Notes: generated by a model not told the origin, from the letters alone. A stretch of DNA of 64,000 nucleotides from Hydrogenophaga sp. (GCF_026125785.1 NZ_JAHCKL010000004.1:62001-126000); one strand, 5' to 3'. Numbered from the stretch's first letter, positions 1-8,891 are shown. A program made the numbers and translations.

Positions 1-628
1 CGCAGTGACCCGTTTCAGTCACGGTGCACTCCACGTCGAAAGTTTGCTGGTGCGCCTCACCCAAGGTGGCGACCACCCGGTAGGCAGGCAGTTTCATTTT
101 GCGCCCCTGCAGCCACTCCTGCAATTCCGTCTTGGCGTCCTTGCTCATCGCACTCATCTGGGCATTGAGCTCGACACCGCTGTAGAGGCGTCGGACCACC
201 GCCGCAGCCACCTCGAAGCCGGCATCCAGATAGACCGCACCAATCACGGCCTCCAGCGCATCGGCCAGGATGGATGGCCGCTTGTGCCCACCTGAACGCT
301 TCTCGCCGTCACCGAGGCGCAGGCCCGAAGACAGCCCCAGACCCGTGGCGATCTGCACCAGGGTCTCCTGCTTGACCAGATTGGCCCGAACCCGGGAAAG
401 ATCTCCCTCGGGCAGGTGGCTCAGCTTCTCGAACAGCAGCCCGGAGACGGCCAGACTGAGCACCGAGTCGCCCAGAAACTCCAGGCGTTCGTTGTGGTCG
501 GCGGTAAAGCTGCGGTGGGTCAGCGCGCGCTCCAGCAGGCGCGGGTTGGCGAATTCGTGCTGCAGGCGCTTCTGCAGCACGGTCAGTTCCGGACTCAAGC
601 AGCGCAGCGCCCGCCCGGGCGTGTCCAT
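1..628 (-). CDS. rnc: Ribonuclease III, C-terminus cut by the window edge
   Basis: Endoribonuclease III cleaves double-stranded RNA in rRNA and mRNA processing. I translated it by eye from the ATG at 628. About 30-40 residues in, the catalytic-domain signature appears as [12 protein letters not shown], which carries the metal-binding acidic residues. It is followed by the second conserved stretch around [19 protein letters not shown]. The start of the double-stranded-RNA-binding domain ([10 protein letters not shown]) follows, and the frame then runs off base 1 with about 209 codons visible of the usual 220-230. The gene lies just downstream of lepB and a DUF4845 gene, the usual betaproteobacterial order lepA-lepB-DUF4845-rnc-era. 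An ATG at 645 overlaps the upstream stop but is out of frame, so 628 is the likely start. Confidence 0.95.
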   Translation of the reverse strand, partial: MDTPGRALRCLSPELTVLQKRLQHEFANPRLLERALTHRSFTADHNERLEFLGDSVLSLAVSGLLFEKLSHLPEGDLSRVRANLVKQETLVQIATGLGLSSGLRLGDGEKRSGGHKRPSILADALEAVIGAVYLDAGFEVAAAVVRRLYSGVELNAQMSAMSKDAKTELQEWLQGRKMKLPAYRVVATLGEAHQQTFDVECTVTETGHC

Positions 629-641
629 CCGACGATCGGGC

Positions 642-1010
642 TCATTTGGAGCGGCCCTCGTACTTCATCACAAGGTGGGCAGGACCGAACAGGGGAATTT
701 CGCGTTGATAGGCATAGGACACGACCACCCGATCGCCTTCCTTCCCGACAGTGAGATCCTTGCCGGAGATGGTGCGGATGTCGTCGATCTGCGCCGCCTT
801 GTCGAAGATGGTCCGCACTTCCGACACCGTGGTGCCCGCAGCGGCCTTGTCCACCGCCTTCTGCACGGCCAGGTACTCGATATAGGTCGGCACGACCTGG
901 GCCAGGATGACGCCGGAATAGGCCAGCAGGATGCCCACGATGAGCAGACCGATGAAAGTCAGTCCTTTTTGTCGACGCTTCAATGCCATGACTTCATTCT
1001 CCTGAGACAA
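642..1010 (-). CDS. DUF4845 family membrane protein between lepB and rnc
   Basis: A 122-residue protein of unknown role. Residues about 15-40 form one strongly hydrophobic segment ([20 protein letters not shown]) after a short basic N-terminus (KRRQKG), so it is predicted to sit in the inner membrane by a single pass. The rest is a small soluble domain, probably periplasmic. The pilin-like N-terminal look and the position between lepB and rnc match the DUF4845 family, which is widespread in Beta- and Gammaproteobacteria and has no established function. It starts 6 bp after the lepB stop and is presumably co-transcribed with lepA-lepB. An ATGGCATTG start (ATG at 989) is a possible alternative to the one used here. 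Confidence 0.85.
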   Translation of the reverse strand: MSQENEVMALKRRQKGLTFIGLLIVGILLAYSGVILAQVVPTYIEYLAVQKAVDKAAAGTTVSEVRTIFDKAAQIDDIRTISGKDLTVGKEGDRVVVSYAYQREIPLFGPAHLVMKYEGRSK

Positions 1011-1016
1011 GCGTTG

Positions 1017-1994
1017 TCACTCGAACGACCCGATTCGGCCGAGATCACCGAAGTTCATCCACACGAAAAATGCCTTGCCGACAATATTGGCATCCGGGAC
1101 AAAGCCCCAGTACCGGGAATCGAGGGAATTGTCCCGATTGTCGCCCATCATGAAATAGTGCCCCTCTGGCACTTTGCAGGTCACCCCTTCGACCGAATAG
1201 CGGCATTGATCCAGGAAGGGAAAGTCGGTCGATCGGTTGATGAACGCGGCGCGGTCGTCGTCGTTGAGCGTGTTGTAGCTCCGCCCGTCCATGGTCTCGC
1301 GGAACTGGCGCGAGTAACGCATGGAGTCGTTGTCGAAGAAGTCAGGCTGCGCCACACGTGGCACGGGTTTGCCATTGACCGTGAGCTGCTTGTTGATGTA
1401 GGCCACCTCGTCACCGGGAACACCGACCACCCGCTTGATGTAGTCCAGGCTGGGCTGCGGCGGGAAACGGAAGACGATCACATCCCCTCGCTGCGGCTTG
1501 TGGTTCTCCAGCAGCACATTGTTGAACACCGGCATGCGGACGCCGTAGTGAAATTTGTTCACCAGGATGAGGTCACCGACCCGCAGGGTCGGAATCATGG
1601 AGCCAGAGGGGATCTTGAACGGCTCGAACAAAAAAGAGCGCAGGACAAAGACAGCGAGGATCACCGGGAACAGGCCAGCGGTCCAGTCCAGCCACCAGGG
1701 CTGGCGCAGCACCTTCTGGCGGGCGTTGTCCACGTCGCCCTCGATCTGGCTGAAACCCTGTTTGAGCAGCGCCTCCTTGCGCGCGGTGTACTCGTCTTGC
1801 AACTGCTGGGCCGCACGCCGACGTTGCGGCAGGAACACCAGGCGTTCAGCCACCCAGTACACGCCCGTGACCACGGTCGCCAGCATCAGAAGCACCGCGA
1901 AATTGCCTTCGACCGCACCGGTATACCAGGCCACGGCATACGCGCCGAAAGCCGCGAGGATCACCGCGGTGATCGATCCCATGAGCGCCTGCAT
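1017..1994 (-). CDS. lepB: Signal peptidase I
   Basis: Inner-membrane leader peptidase that removes signal peptides from exported preproteins. Of its 325 residues, the N-terminus contains hydrophobic segments at about 5-25 and 30-50, then a cytoplasmic loop and a further membrane-proximal segment (LFPVILAVFVLRSFL). The catalytic serine lies in box B, FKIPSGSMIPTL. The catalytic lysine region is DYIKRVVGVPGD, and box E is GDNRDNSLDSRYWG. All the S26 family boxes are therefore intact. The length agrees with the long proteobacterial form (E. coli 324). Its ATG overlaps the lepA stop as ATGA, which indicates translational coupling. Confidence 0.97.
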   Translation of the reverse strand: MQALMGSITAVILAAFGAYAVAWYTGAVEGNFAVLLMLATVVTGVYWVAERLVFLPQRRRAAQQLQDEYTARKEALLKQGFSQIEGDVDNARQKVLRQPWWLDWTAGLFPVILAVFVLRSFLFEPFKIPSGSMIPTLRVGDLILVNKFHYGVRMPVFNNVLLENHKPQRGDVIVFRFPPQPSLDYIKRVVGVPGDEVAYINKQLTVNGKPVPRVAQPDFFDNDSMRYSRQFRETMDGRSYNTLNDDDRAAFINRSTDFPFLDQCRYSVEGVTCKVPEGHYFMMGDNRDNSLDSRYWGFVPDANIVGKAFFVWMNFGDLGRIGSFE

Positions 1995-3802
1995 CAGTCC
2001 TGCACCTGCAAAATCGCGAGGAAGGCCTCCTGGGGCACCTCGACCGAGCCGATCTGTTTCATGCGCTTCTTGCCTGCTTTCTGTTTTTCGAGAAGTTTGC
2101 GTTTCCGCGTGATGTCACCGCCGTAGCATTTTGCCAGCACGTTCTTGCGCAGCGCCTTGATGGTCTCCCGTGCGATCACATTACCGCCGATGGCCGCCTG
2201 GATGGCGACGTCAAACATCTGGCGGCTGATGATCTCACGCATCTTGGCAGCCACCGCGCGCCCCCGGAACTGCGCCTGCGTGCGGTGCACGATGATGGAC
2301 AAGGCATCCACTTTCTCGCCGTTGAGCAGGATGTCGACCTTGACGACGTCGGAAGGCCGGTACTCCTTGAACTCATAGTCCATGGAGGCATAGCCCCGGC
2401 TGACCGACTTGAGCTTGTCAAAGAAGTCCAACACGATCTCGCCCAGAGGCATGTCGTAGGTCAGCATGACTTGCTTGCCGTGGTAAGCCATGTTCAGTTG
2501 AACCCCGCGCTTCTGGTTGGCCAGGGTCATGACAGCCCCCACATATTCCTGTGGCATGTACAGGTGGACCGTCACGATGGGCTCGCGGATCTCCTCGATG
2601 CGGCCCTGGTCCGGCATCTTGGAGGGGTTTTCCACCATGATGACCTCACCGTCGCCTTTGACGACCTGGTAGACCACGCTGGGTGCCGTGGTGATGAGGT
2701 CCTGGTCGAATTCACGCTCCAGGCGTTCCTGCACGATCTCCATGTGCAGCAGACCGAGAAACCCACAGCGAAAACCAAACCCCAGTGCCTGAGACACCTC
2801 GGGCTCATAGTGCAGCGACGCATCGTTGAGCTTGAGCTTCTCCAAAGCGTCGCGAAGCGCGTCGTACTGGTTGGCTTCGGTGGGGTACAGACCGGCGAAC
2901 ACCTGCGGCTGCACCTCCTTGAAACCGGGAAGAGGCTCCTCAGCCGGGCCGGCATTGTTGGGCAGCTTCTTCTCCAGGGTGATGGTGTCTCCCACCTTGG
3001 CAGCCTGGAGCTCCTTGATGCCAGCGATGATGTAGCCCACCTCGCCCGCGTGAAGCGCCTCGCGCGCCTCATTGGCAGGCGTGAACACGCCAAGGCTGTC
3101 GGCGTTGTAGACCGTATTGGTGGCCATCATCTTGATGCGCTCGCCCTTGAGCAGGTGGCCGTCCACCACCCGGACCAGCATCACCACGCCCACGTAGGCG
3201 TCGTACCAGCTGTCGATGATCATGGCCCGCAGCGGCGCGTCCTGGCGACCGCGCGGTGGCGGGATGCGAGCCACCACCGCCTCCAGAATGTCCTCCACGC
3301 CCATGCCGGTCTTGGCCGAGCAGGGAATCGCATCGCTGGCATCGATGCCGATCACATCCTCGATCTCACGCTTGGCGTTCTCTGGATCGGCATTGGGCAG
3401 ATCCATCTTGTTGAGCACCGGGAGCACCTCCACGCCCAAATCGAGCGCGGTGTAGCAGTTGGCGACGGTCTGCGCCTCCACCCCCTGACTGGCATCCACC
3501 ACCAACAGCGCGCCTTCGCAGGCAGACAGCGAGCGCGAGACCTCGTAGGAAAAGTCCACGTGTCCGGGCGTATCGATCAGGTTGAGGTTGTAGACCTGCC
3601 CATCGCGGGCCTGGTAGCGGAGCGCAGCGGTCTGCGCCTTGATGGTGATACCCCGCTCCTTCTCGATGTCCATGGAGTCGAGCACCTGCTCGCTCATCTC
3701 GCGCTCGGAAAGTCCGCCGCAGCGGGAGATGATGCGATCCGCGAGTGTCGACTTGCCATGGTCGATGTGCGCGATGATCGAAAAATTGCGGATGTGGTTC
3801 AT
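1994..3802 (-). CDS. lepA: Elongation factor 4 (LepA), ribosome back-translocase GTPase
   Basis: A 602-residue translational GTPase of the EF-G-like LepA family, which affects ribosome assembly or initiation and elongation under stress. I chose the ATG at 3802 because the protein then starts [19 protein letters not shown], the universal LepA N-terminus with the G1 P-loop. A longer frame reading back to 3958 would run through the terminator at 3861-3891. Also visible are G3 DTPGHVDF, G4 NKMDLP and the LepA-specific C-terminal domain ending in a Lys/Arg-rich stretch ([17 protein letters not shown]). The length matches E. coli LepA (599). No strong Shine-Dalgarno precedes the start. It heads lepA-lepB-DUF4845-rnc downstream of the rpoE locus, an order also seen in E. 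coli. Confidence 0.97.
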   Translation of the reverse strand: MNHIRNFSIIAHIDHGKSTLADRIISRCGGLSEREMSEQVLDSMDIEKERGITIKAQTAALRYQARDGQVYNLNLIDTPGHVDFSYEVSRSLSACEGALLVVDASQGVEAQTVANCYTALDLGVEVLPVLNKMDLPNADPENAKREIEDVIGIDASDAIPCSAKTGMGVEDILEAVVARIPPPRGRQDAPLRAMIIDSWYDAYVGVVMLVRVVDGHLLKGERIKMMATNTVYNADSLGVFTPANEAREALHAGEVGYIIAGIKELQAAKVGDTITLEKKLPNNAGPAEEPLPGFKEVQPQVFAGLYPTEANQYDALRDALEKLKLNDASLHYEPEVSQALGFGFRCGFLGLLHMEIVQERLEREFDQDLITTAPSVVYQVVKGDGEVIMVENPSKMPDQGRIEEIREPIVTVHLYMPQEYVGAVMTLANQKRGVQLNMAYHGKQVMLTYDMPLGEIVLDFFDKLKSVSRGYASMDYEFKEYRPSDVVKVDILLNGEKVDALSIIVHRTQAQFRGRAVAAKMREIISRQMFDVAIQAAIGGNVIARETIKALRKNVLAKCYGGDITRKRKLLEKQKAGKKRMKQIGSVEVPQEAFLAILQVQD

Positions 3803-3814
3803 CGGGAAAACGGC

Positions 3815-3841
3815 TCGGACACCCCTAAAACCGCGGGTTCC
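3815..3841 (-). promoter_or_regulatory. Possible sigma-E-type promoter before lepA
   Basis: Read on the minus strand, GGAACCC (3835-3841) is followed after 15 bp by TCCGA (3815-3819). This resembles the sigma-E pattern GGAACTT-N15/16-TCTGA with a few mismatches. Against it, transcription would begin only about 6 bases before the lepA ATG, leaving almost no leader. The rpoE locus lies directly upstream, which makes the match tempting but does not prove it. Confidence 0.3.
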
Positions 3842-3860
3842 AGCGGGATCGGGCGGACAT

Positions 3861-3891
3861 AAAAAAGGGCGCGTCAGCTGCTGACGCGCCC
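3861..3891 (-). terminator. Rho-independent terminator between mucD and lepA
   Basis: On the minus strand an 11-bp perfect stem (GGGCGCGTCAG with CTGACGCGCCC, loop of 3) is followed by six T. It points leftward. It lies 418 bp past the mucD stop and 59 bp before the lepA start, so it either ends read-through from the mucD operon or ends a short leader RNA. Confidence 0.88.
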
Positions 3892-3925
3892 GTAACCAAC
3901 AATCAATGGCAACTGCGATAGTTGG
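3861..3925 (-). ncRNA. Possible ~65-nt terminated small RNA or leader ahead of lepA
   Basis: A good -10 hexamer, TACAAT, occurs on the minus strand at 3932-3937. A transcript starting near 3925 would run about 65 nt into the strong terminator at 3861-3891. No open frame of note lies in it. The -35 region is poor (GTTTGC-like at 17 bp). It could be a stand-alone small RNA or an attenuated leader of lepA. The support is only a hexamer plus a terminator. Confidence 0.3.
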
Positions 3926-4006
3926 GGTTTCATTGTAGGCAAAAAGCCTGGAAAGCAAACCACCGAACCCACGAGAAAACCTTGTTGCAGCGCAGCAACG
4001 ATCGAA

Positions 4007-4063
4007 TTATCCACAGAAAATTCACAACCTTGAGAGCGCACCTGTTGACGCGGCTGTGGATGA
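4007..4063. promoter_or_regulatory. DnaA-box pair in the lepA-mucD gap
   Basis: TTATCCACA at 4007-4015 is an exact match to the strict DnaA 9-mer. TGTGGATGA at 4055-4063 is the reverse-strand form with one mismatch. The local sequence is AT-richer than the genes around it. No dnaA, dnaN, rpmH or parAB is near, so this is not called an origin. The rest of the gap from 3938 to 4308 shows no open frame I would defend. Confidence 0.4.
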
Positions 4064-4173
4064 CCTGGGGGCTTCCTGTGAAGCTCCCACATCGTGGACC
4101 GATGGGGGGCAGGGACACAGGAATCCGATCAGAACGGCGCTCATTTTAGCGAAATTGGTCAAGAGCCATCGCG

Positions 4174-4195
4174 TGTTTGTTAGCGATTACAAACA
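4174..4195. repeat. Inverted repeat with 7-bp arms, operator-like
   Basis: TGTTTGT (4174-4180) and ACAAACA (4189-4195) flank an 8-base spacer. The spacing of about 15 bp centre to centre suits a dimeric helix-turn-helix protein, or it could form a weak hairpin. It lies 113 bp past the mucD stop, far upstream of lepA. Confidence 0.45.
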
Positions 4196-4308
4196 TCCGC
4201 TGCCTCCCGAAAGCCAGATGGCTCAGGAAAACCCGGTGTGGCGAAACGACCAACGCCCGGAAAAACCCAAATGCCTTCGAGGGTTATTGGCCAAGGCGGA
4301 TGCCGCCG

Positions 4309-5793
4309 TCAGCGAGACGGCCGGATCACCGCGTATTGGGCCCATTCACCACGGCGGAAGAGCACGTTGATGGGCTTGGTCTTGTCGGCCTTGCCCAGCG
4401 CCGCTTCAAGGTCCTTGACGGTCGCGGTTTCGGTATTGGCAATGGCCACGATCACGTCGCCTTCGCGCAGGCCTGCACGCGCCGCTGCGCCCTCGGCCGT
4501 GACCACACGCACGCCGCCCTTGACGTTGAGCTCCTTCTTCTCGGCCGCCGAGAGATCGGCCAGACTGAGTCCGATGGCCTGCAAGGCATTGCTGGACTGC
4601 GGCTTGTTCGGCTCAGGGGTGGCCGCGCGGGCTTCCTGGCGATCGGGTTCGAGCTCCCCCACGGTGATGGACAAGTCGCGCTGGCTGCCCCTGCGGAACA
4701 CCGTCATGGTGCTGCGGTTGCCGGGCTTGGTATTGGCCACCAGCCGCGGGAGATCGACAGACTTTTCGACGTCCTTGCCGTCGAACTTCAGAATGATGTC
4801 ACCAGGCTCCACGCCAGCCTTGGCCGCGGGCGAGTTCGGCTCCACCCCCCGCACGAGCGCGCCTTTGGGCTGACCAAGGCCTATCGATTCGGCCACGTCC
4901 TTGCTCACTTGGTCGATCTGCACCCCGATGCGGCCCCGCGTGACGCGGCCGGTCGCACGGAGCTGGTCGGACACCCGCACGGCTTCGTCGATCGGGATGG
5001 CAAACGATATCCCCTGAAAGCCGCCAGAGCGCGAATAGATCTGGCTGTTGATGCCGATCACTTCACCCCGCATATTGATCAAGGGCCCGCCCGAATTGCC
5101 TGGGTTGATGGCAACGTCGGTCTGGATGAAAGGCAGGAAGTCTCCCGTGTCGCGCTGTTTGGCGCTCACGATACCGGCGGTCACCGTGTTTTCCAGACCA
5201 AAAGGTGAGCCAATGGCCATCACCCACTCGCCCACCCGCAGACGGTTCACATCCCCGATCCGCACCGCACTCAGACCCGAGGCCTCGATCTTCACGATGG
5301 CCACGTCGGTGCGTTTGTCGGCGCCCACGATCTTGGCCTTGAACTCGCGCTTGTCCGGCAGCGTGACGATCAGTTCGTCTGCCCCGTCGACCACGTGCGC
5401 ATTGGTCATGATCAGGCCATCGGCACTGAGAATGAACCCCGAACCCACCCCCCGTGGCTGAGCTTCGTCGGGCGTCCCGCCGCGGTCACCACGGGGATTG
5501 CGTGGCGTCATGCCAGGCGGGATGGGAATGCCAAACCGGCGGAAGAACTCGAGCATCTGCTCGTCAGCCCCGCTGCCTCCAGCGTTGTTGCTGCTGGCCC
5601 GCTCAAGGGTGCGGATATTGACGACCGAAGGCCCTACCTGGTCCACCAGGTCGGTGAAATCCGGCAGCCCGCGCACGCTCGCCGCCGCAGGAGCCGTCGC
5701 CTGAGCAGCAGCAGGCAGTTGGGCGCCGCCCACCAGCAACACGGCCGTGGCCAGCAGGGAGGTCACCGAGGGACGAAAGGCAGAGCGCATCAT
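4309..5793 (-). CDS. mucD: Periplasmic serine endoprotease of the Do/DegP-MucD family
   Basis: Periplasmic quality-control protease and chaperone (S1C family). Of 494 residues, the first about 30 form a Sec signal peptide (basic start, hydrophobic core, AAAQA-type cleavage region). The trypsin-like domain shows the catalytic triad: His in TNAHVVDGAD, Asp in DKRTDVAIVK and Ser in NPGNSGGPLIN. Two PDZ domains follow, the first near GRIGVQIDQV to PGDIILKFDG and the second near GGVRVVTAEG to EGDVIVAIAN. A clear ribosome-binding site (AAAGGAG) precedes the ATG. It lies directly downstream of rpoE-rseA-rseB, the Pseudomonas algU-mucABD arrangement, so it is probably part of the sigma-E stress operon. 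Confidence 0.95.
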   Translation of the reverse strand: MMRSAFRPSVTSLLATAVLLVGGAQLPAAAQATAPAAASVRGLPDFTDLVDQVGPSVVNIRTLERASSNNAGGSGADEQMLEFFRRFGIPIPPGMTPRNPRGDRGGTPDEAQPRGVGSGFILSADGLIMTNAHVVDGADELIVTLPDKREFKAKIVGADKRTDVAIVKIEASGLSAVRIGDVNRLRVGEWVMAIGSPFGLENTVTAGIVSAKQRDTGDFLPFIQTDVAINPGNSGGPLINMRGEVIGINSQIYSRSGGFQGISFAIPIDEAVRVSDQLRATGRVTRGRIGVQIDQVSKDVAESIGLGQPKGALVRGVEPNSPAAKAGVEPGDIILKFDGKDVEKSVDLPRLVANTKPGNRSTMTVFRRGSQRDLSITVGELEPDRQEARAATPEPNKPQSSNALQAIGLSLADLSAAEKKELNVKGGVRVVTAEGAAARAGLREGDVIVAIANTETATVKDLEAALGKADKTKPINVLFRRGEWAQYAVIRPSR

Positions 5794-5891
5794 GGGACTC
5801 CTTTGCGGTTCAAATGCAGATCAGAAAGCGGGTTGCCAGGACATGCGAAGCCATATGGAGGCGCAACGCCCGCCTGCAAGGGCACATGCGC

Positions 5892-6980
5892 TCAGCGTGC
5901 CCGCTCCAGCGCGGACGCAAACCTGCGCAGCGTCTGGGCAGGCACCTCACCCAGAGCAGTGACCCAGTAGTCGCCAACCCGGCGGCTTACCGAATGGGTG
6001 GCGCCGACCACGGCGACCGATTCCTGCGCGTGGCGTTGCGGATCGAACGGCTCGACAAACAGGGACACCGAGGCCAGTCCGTCGGAGAACACCCATTGCA
6101 TGGGGGCTGTCCCCGGCGGCTGCGGACTCCCCGCGTCGCGGGTATGGCAACTCATGGGTGAGAAGCCCGGCACGGACTCCTTCAGGCGCCAGCCCTCGGC
6201 TTCGGGGGTGGTTTTCTTCAATGCAGGCCTGAGCACCTCATAGCCTCGGGTGTCCTTCATGAGCTTCTTGAGCTTGTCCATGCTCACCGGCGCGTCGAGC
6301 TGCAACTCGGAGAAGGCCACCTGTTCCAGCACACTGCCCTGCTCGCCAAGCGTCTGCAGCTTGACCACCAGTCCGGTCTGCTGCTCTGACCAGATGCGGT
6401 AGCCAAAGCGCAGGTCGTCGCGCGGCAGGATCTCGACCATGTCGGCCAGATGGCCCGCCACGCGCTGCACGCCCACCTCGCGCGATTCGTAGTACTGCGG
6501 AATCAGGTTGGTCGATGCCCGCAGGAAGTCTGGAAACACGCCCAGCGAGTCCCGCTTCTCCACCAATGCCGTCCGGGTTTCCGGTACGAAGGTGATGACT
6601 TCGCTGTTGCGCCGGATGGTGGTGCGTGCGGCTCCCGTCAGCGTATCGATGCGCTCCATCTGCTGAGAGCCATCGCAGACATGCCAGATCTTGGAGGCCG
6701 ACATGGACGAGCCGGCCGACACCACCAGCGTCCCGATGTAGGCTCTTTGCCGGGAGGCCTCATGCATGCGCGTCAGCCATTCGTTGACGGTCCGGGAAGC
6801 CGGCTGCACGGCTGGAGATGTCTGCGCCTGCACGGGCACCCAGAATCCGGAGGTCAGGGCCAGCAGGGTCACCGCCCCCCATCGGCGCAGGCCGGGCCAG
6901 GTGGCATGGATGGTGCCACCACGCGGAGAGAATCGTCGGACGCGGAACAAGGACGGAGACAGGGCCGGCGTCATGGTCAT
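5892..6980 (-). CDS. rseB: Sigma-E regulatory protein RseB/MucB
   Basis: A 362-residue periplasmic protein that binds RseA and shields it from DegS-type cleavage, so it tunes release of sigma-E. The N-terminus is basic, then hydrophobic (WGAVTLLALTSGFWVPVQAQ), a signal peptide with a plausible AQA cleavage site near residue 53. The N-terminal fold (about 65-225) carries the lipid-sensing LolA-like domain, with the conserved YIGTLV and the phrase VCDGSQQMERID. A smaller C-terminal RseA-binding domain follows (about 240-355). The first ATG is adjacent to the rseA stop (6981). An ATG two codons inside at 6974 is equally possible. The long basic N-region before the signal core suggests that the true start may lie further in. 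Confidence 0.92.
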   Translation of the reverse strand: MTMTPALSPSLFRVRRFSPRGGTIHATWPGLRRWGAVTLLALTSGFWVPVQAQTSPAVQPASRTVNEWLTRMHEASRQRAYIGTLVVSAGSSMSASKIWHVCDGSQQMERIDTLTGAARTTIRRNSEVITFVPETRTALVEKRDSLGVFPDFLRASTNLIPQYYESREVGVQRVAGHLADMVEILPRDDLRFGYRIWSEQQTGLVVKLQTLGEQGSVLEQVAFSELQLDAPVSMDKLKKLMKDTRGYEVLRPALKKTTPEAEGWRLKESVPGFSPMSCHTRDAGSPQPPGTAPMQWVFSDGLASVSLFVEPFDPQRHAQESVAVVGATHSVSRRVGDYWVTALGEVPAQTLRRFASALERAR

Positions 6981-7673
6981 TCAGCGTGCAGACGTGTCAT
7001 AGGTGGCGCCCCGGATGAACCCTGTGGGCATCTGCAGGGCAGACATGCCGCCGTGCTGCCGATGCTCGGCCAGCAGCTCCTCGAGCCGTGCATCCCGGAT
7101 CAGCGGTCCTTGACCCGTGTTCACCACCACCTCGGTGGGACGAGACGGGGACATGACCGCAGCCACCGCCTGAGGCTGAGCAGGTGCCGCTGTCACAGGC
7201 GCCGCGGGCGTCGAGCTGGCCAGTTGCGGCCCTGGAGTTGCAACACCGCCGGGCAAGGAGCCGCCCATCAGGTTCCAGCTCACGGCCACGACGGCGGCCA
7301 ACGAAGCGAAGCCCGCCGCCATCTTCCAGCGAAAAACCGCGTCGTTGGCAGCCTGTTCCGAAACCGACTCCTCCAAGGGCGCCAGCACCCGGCCTTGTGG
7401 TGCCGGCGAAGGTCGGCGCCCGTCCTCCGCCTGCAAGCGCTCACGAACCCCAGCCAGGAAATCCGCAGGCCGCTGCGCGCACACCACGCCGGTCGAGCCG
7501 CGCAACACATCGCCGATCACCTGGTATGCGTGCCAGTCGCCCAGTGCCTGTGGTTCGGCGTGCACGGAGGTCAACAGCTTGGCCAGCCCGGCAGCCTCAA
7601 GTTCCCCATCGACGAGCGCGGACAGGGCCTCCTGCGCATTCGACGGGTTCGGATTCATATGTGCGGCGTTCAT
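6981..7673 (-). CDS. rseA: Anti-sigma-E factor RseA/MucA
   Basis: A 230-residue inner-membrane anti-sigma factor. The N-terminal cytoplasmic domain (about 10-60) has the typical opening QEALSALVDGELE and the WHAYQVIGDVLRG stretch that contacts the sigma factor. One transmembrane helix lies at about 112-133 (WKMAAGFASLAAVVAVSWNL), followed by an Ala/Pro-rich periplasmic region of about 95 residues. The start was chosen for the GGGAAG about 6 bp upstream; a second ATG five codons in is an alternative. It lies between rpoE and rseB, with 62 bp to rpoE. Neither rseC nor the protease genes that cleave RseA are in the window. Confidence 0.93.
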   Translation of the reverse strand: MNAAHMNPNPSNAQEALSALVDGELEAAGLAKLLTSVHAEPQALGDWHAYQVIGDVLRGSTGVVCAQRPADFLAGVRERLQAEDGRRPSPAPQGRVLAPLEESVSEQAANDAVFRWKMAAGFASLAAVVAVSWNLMGGSLPGGVATPGPQLASSTPAAPVTAAPAQPQAVAAVMSPSRPTEVVVNTGQGPLIRDARLEELLAEHRQHGGMSALQMPTGFIRGATYDTSAR

Positions 7674-7735
7674 GATGGACTTCCCAATTTCAAGAGACGA
7701 CAGCGGCTGCGCAGGACAGCCCGTCCGTAGCTTCT

Positions 7736-8398
7736 CTACCAGCGTTTACCTGTCTGTCGCTCCAGCATCGGCTTGATACGGCCCGAAATCGCCTCCCGGG
7801 CCCGGAATATCCGGGAACGCACGGTGCCGATGGGACAATCCAGCGCCACGGCGATCTCTTCATAGCTCATGCCCTCGATCTCGCGCAAAGTGATGGCCAT
7901 GCGCAGCTCTTCGGGCAGCGCTTCCATGGCGGCGTTCACCGCCTCGGCAATCTCCTTGCTGGCCAGCACCGCCTCGGGCGTCTCGGTGTCGGCCACTGCT
8001 GAATTTAGTTCGCGTTCCGGGGCGGAAGTTTCATCGTCATCCCCCGATTTCATCTGGGATTGGAAGACCAGCGGGTCGCGCTTGAGTTCCATGAGTTGCT
8101 TCTTGGCCGTATTGACCGCGATGCGGTAGAGCCACGTGTAGAACTGGGCATCGCCGCGGAACTGCGCCAGCGCCCGGTAAGCCCGGATGAACGTCTCCTG
8201 GGCAATGTCCTGGACCAGATCGGTATCGCGCACCATGCGCCCGATCAGGCGCTCCACCCGCCGCTGGTATTTCACCACCAGCATTTCGAAGGCTTTCTGC
8301 TCGCCCGCCAGTGTGCGCTGCACCAGCATGACGTCACTGTCCGGCGGCGGAGGAGCGGTATGGTCTTCGAAGGTCATGCGCGCGAAAATATAACCCAT
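7736..8398 (-). CDS. rpoE: RNA polymerase sigma-E factor (RpoE/AlgU)
   Basis: Extracytoplasmic-function sigma factor for envelope stress. The frame gives 220 residues; E. coli RpoE has 191. Region 2 is seen as QKAFEMLVVKYQRRVERLI through DLVQDIAQETFIRAYRALAQFRGDAQFYTWLYRIAVN. Region 4 is seen as LPEELRMAITLREIEGMSYEEIAVALDCPIGTVRSRIFRAREAI. The start is uncertain: ATG 8398 has only a weak purine run before it, and ATG 8377 (MTFEDH) gives 213 residues with even less. It is followed by its own anti-sigma factor genes rseA and rseB. Confidence 0.95.
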   Translation of the reverse strand: MGYIFARMTFEDHTAPPPPDSDVMLVQRTLAGEQKAFEMLVVKYQRRVERLIGRMVRDTDLVQDIAQETFIRAYRALAQFRGDAQFYTWLYRIAVNTAKKQLMELKRDPLVFQSQMKSGDDDETSAPERELNSAVADTETPEAVLASKEIAEAVNAAMEALPEELRMAITLREIEGMSYEEIAVALDCPIGTVRSRIFRAREAISGRIKPMLERQTGKRW

Positions 8399-8402
8399 GC
8401 AC

Positions 8403-8876
8403 TCAGGAATGCCGGCTCAATGCGCGGCGCAACGGCACCCAAAGGCTGGGCGCCTGTCGGCACTCCACCCAGATCCACGCAACTCCAGCAGGTCCACCGT
8501 TCAACCTGAGCAAGGCGGTGGACTGCAGGTCGAGCATCACGTCCACGCGCTGCAACTCCCGCACCGGAAACGCTTGTGCGGCACTTCGCCATAGCCACAG
8601 ACCTGCAGGGCCTTCGTTCCATGCCGCGCGGGCCTGCGCGTCCCAGCACAGCAGACCGCGAGGTGCGCGCCACCAGACGCGCACTGCTGCAGCCGCCCAG
8701 CACAGCCAGAGCAAGGCGCCCCAGCCCGCCAGCCACCCGTGCATATCGCCCAGCCCGGACGGAAGCAGCCACCATGCCGAGAGCCCACTCAAGCCGCCCA
8801 GCCCCAGCAAGAACACCAACTGGGCGTGTACACGGGAGCGCCCCACCGGGAAGCTCACCGATGGGGCGTTGTGCAT
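8403..8876 (-). CDS. Hypothetical membrane protein between fabF and rpoE
   Basis: A 157-residue protein I cannot assign to a characterised family. The N-terminus (SFPVGRSRVHAQLVFLLGLGG) is followed by two hydrophobic segments at about 20-40 and 47-65, suggesting two inner-membrane helices. A Trp-rich cytoplasmic part follows (WRAPRGLLCWD). The two N-terminal helices and size resemble YgfX/CptA-like membrane proteins, but no motif settles it. It sits 15 bp after fabF and 4 bp before rpoE, so it is probably co-transcribed with both. Any rpoE promoter of its own would have to lie inside it. Confidence 0.75.
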   Translation of the reverse strand: MHNAPSVSFPVGRSRVHAQLVFLLGLGGLSGLSAWWLLPSGLGDMHGWLAGWGALLWLCWAAAAVRVWWRAPRGLLCWDAQARAAWNEGPAGLWLWRSAAQAFPVRELQRVDVMLDLQSTALLRLNGGPAGVAWIWVECRQAPSLWVPLRRALSRHS

Positions 8877-8891
8877 CGATGGGAGAAGCGG

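Noticed and set aside
270-2126. Long plus-strand open frames opposite lepB/lepA, and similar long frames opposite most genes
   Set aside because: In high-GC DNA the strand opposite a gene often stays open. The proteins are low-complexity in His, Arg and Gln with no motifs, while the minus strand codes for well-known proteins.
4007-4063. Chromosomal origin of replication
   Set aside because: One exact and one near DnaA box are too few, no long AT-rich unwinding region is present, and no dnaA, dnaN, rpmH or parAB gene is near.
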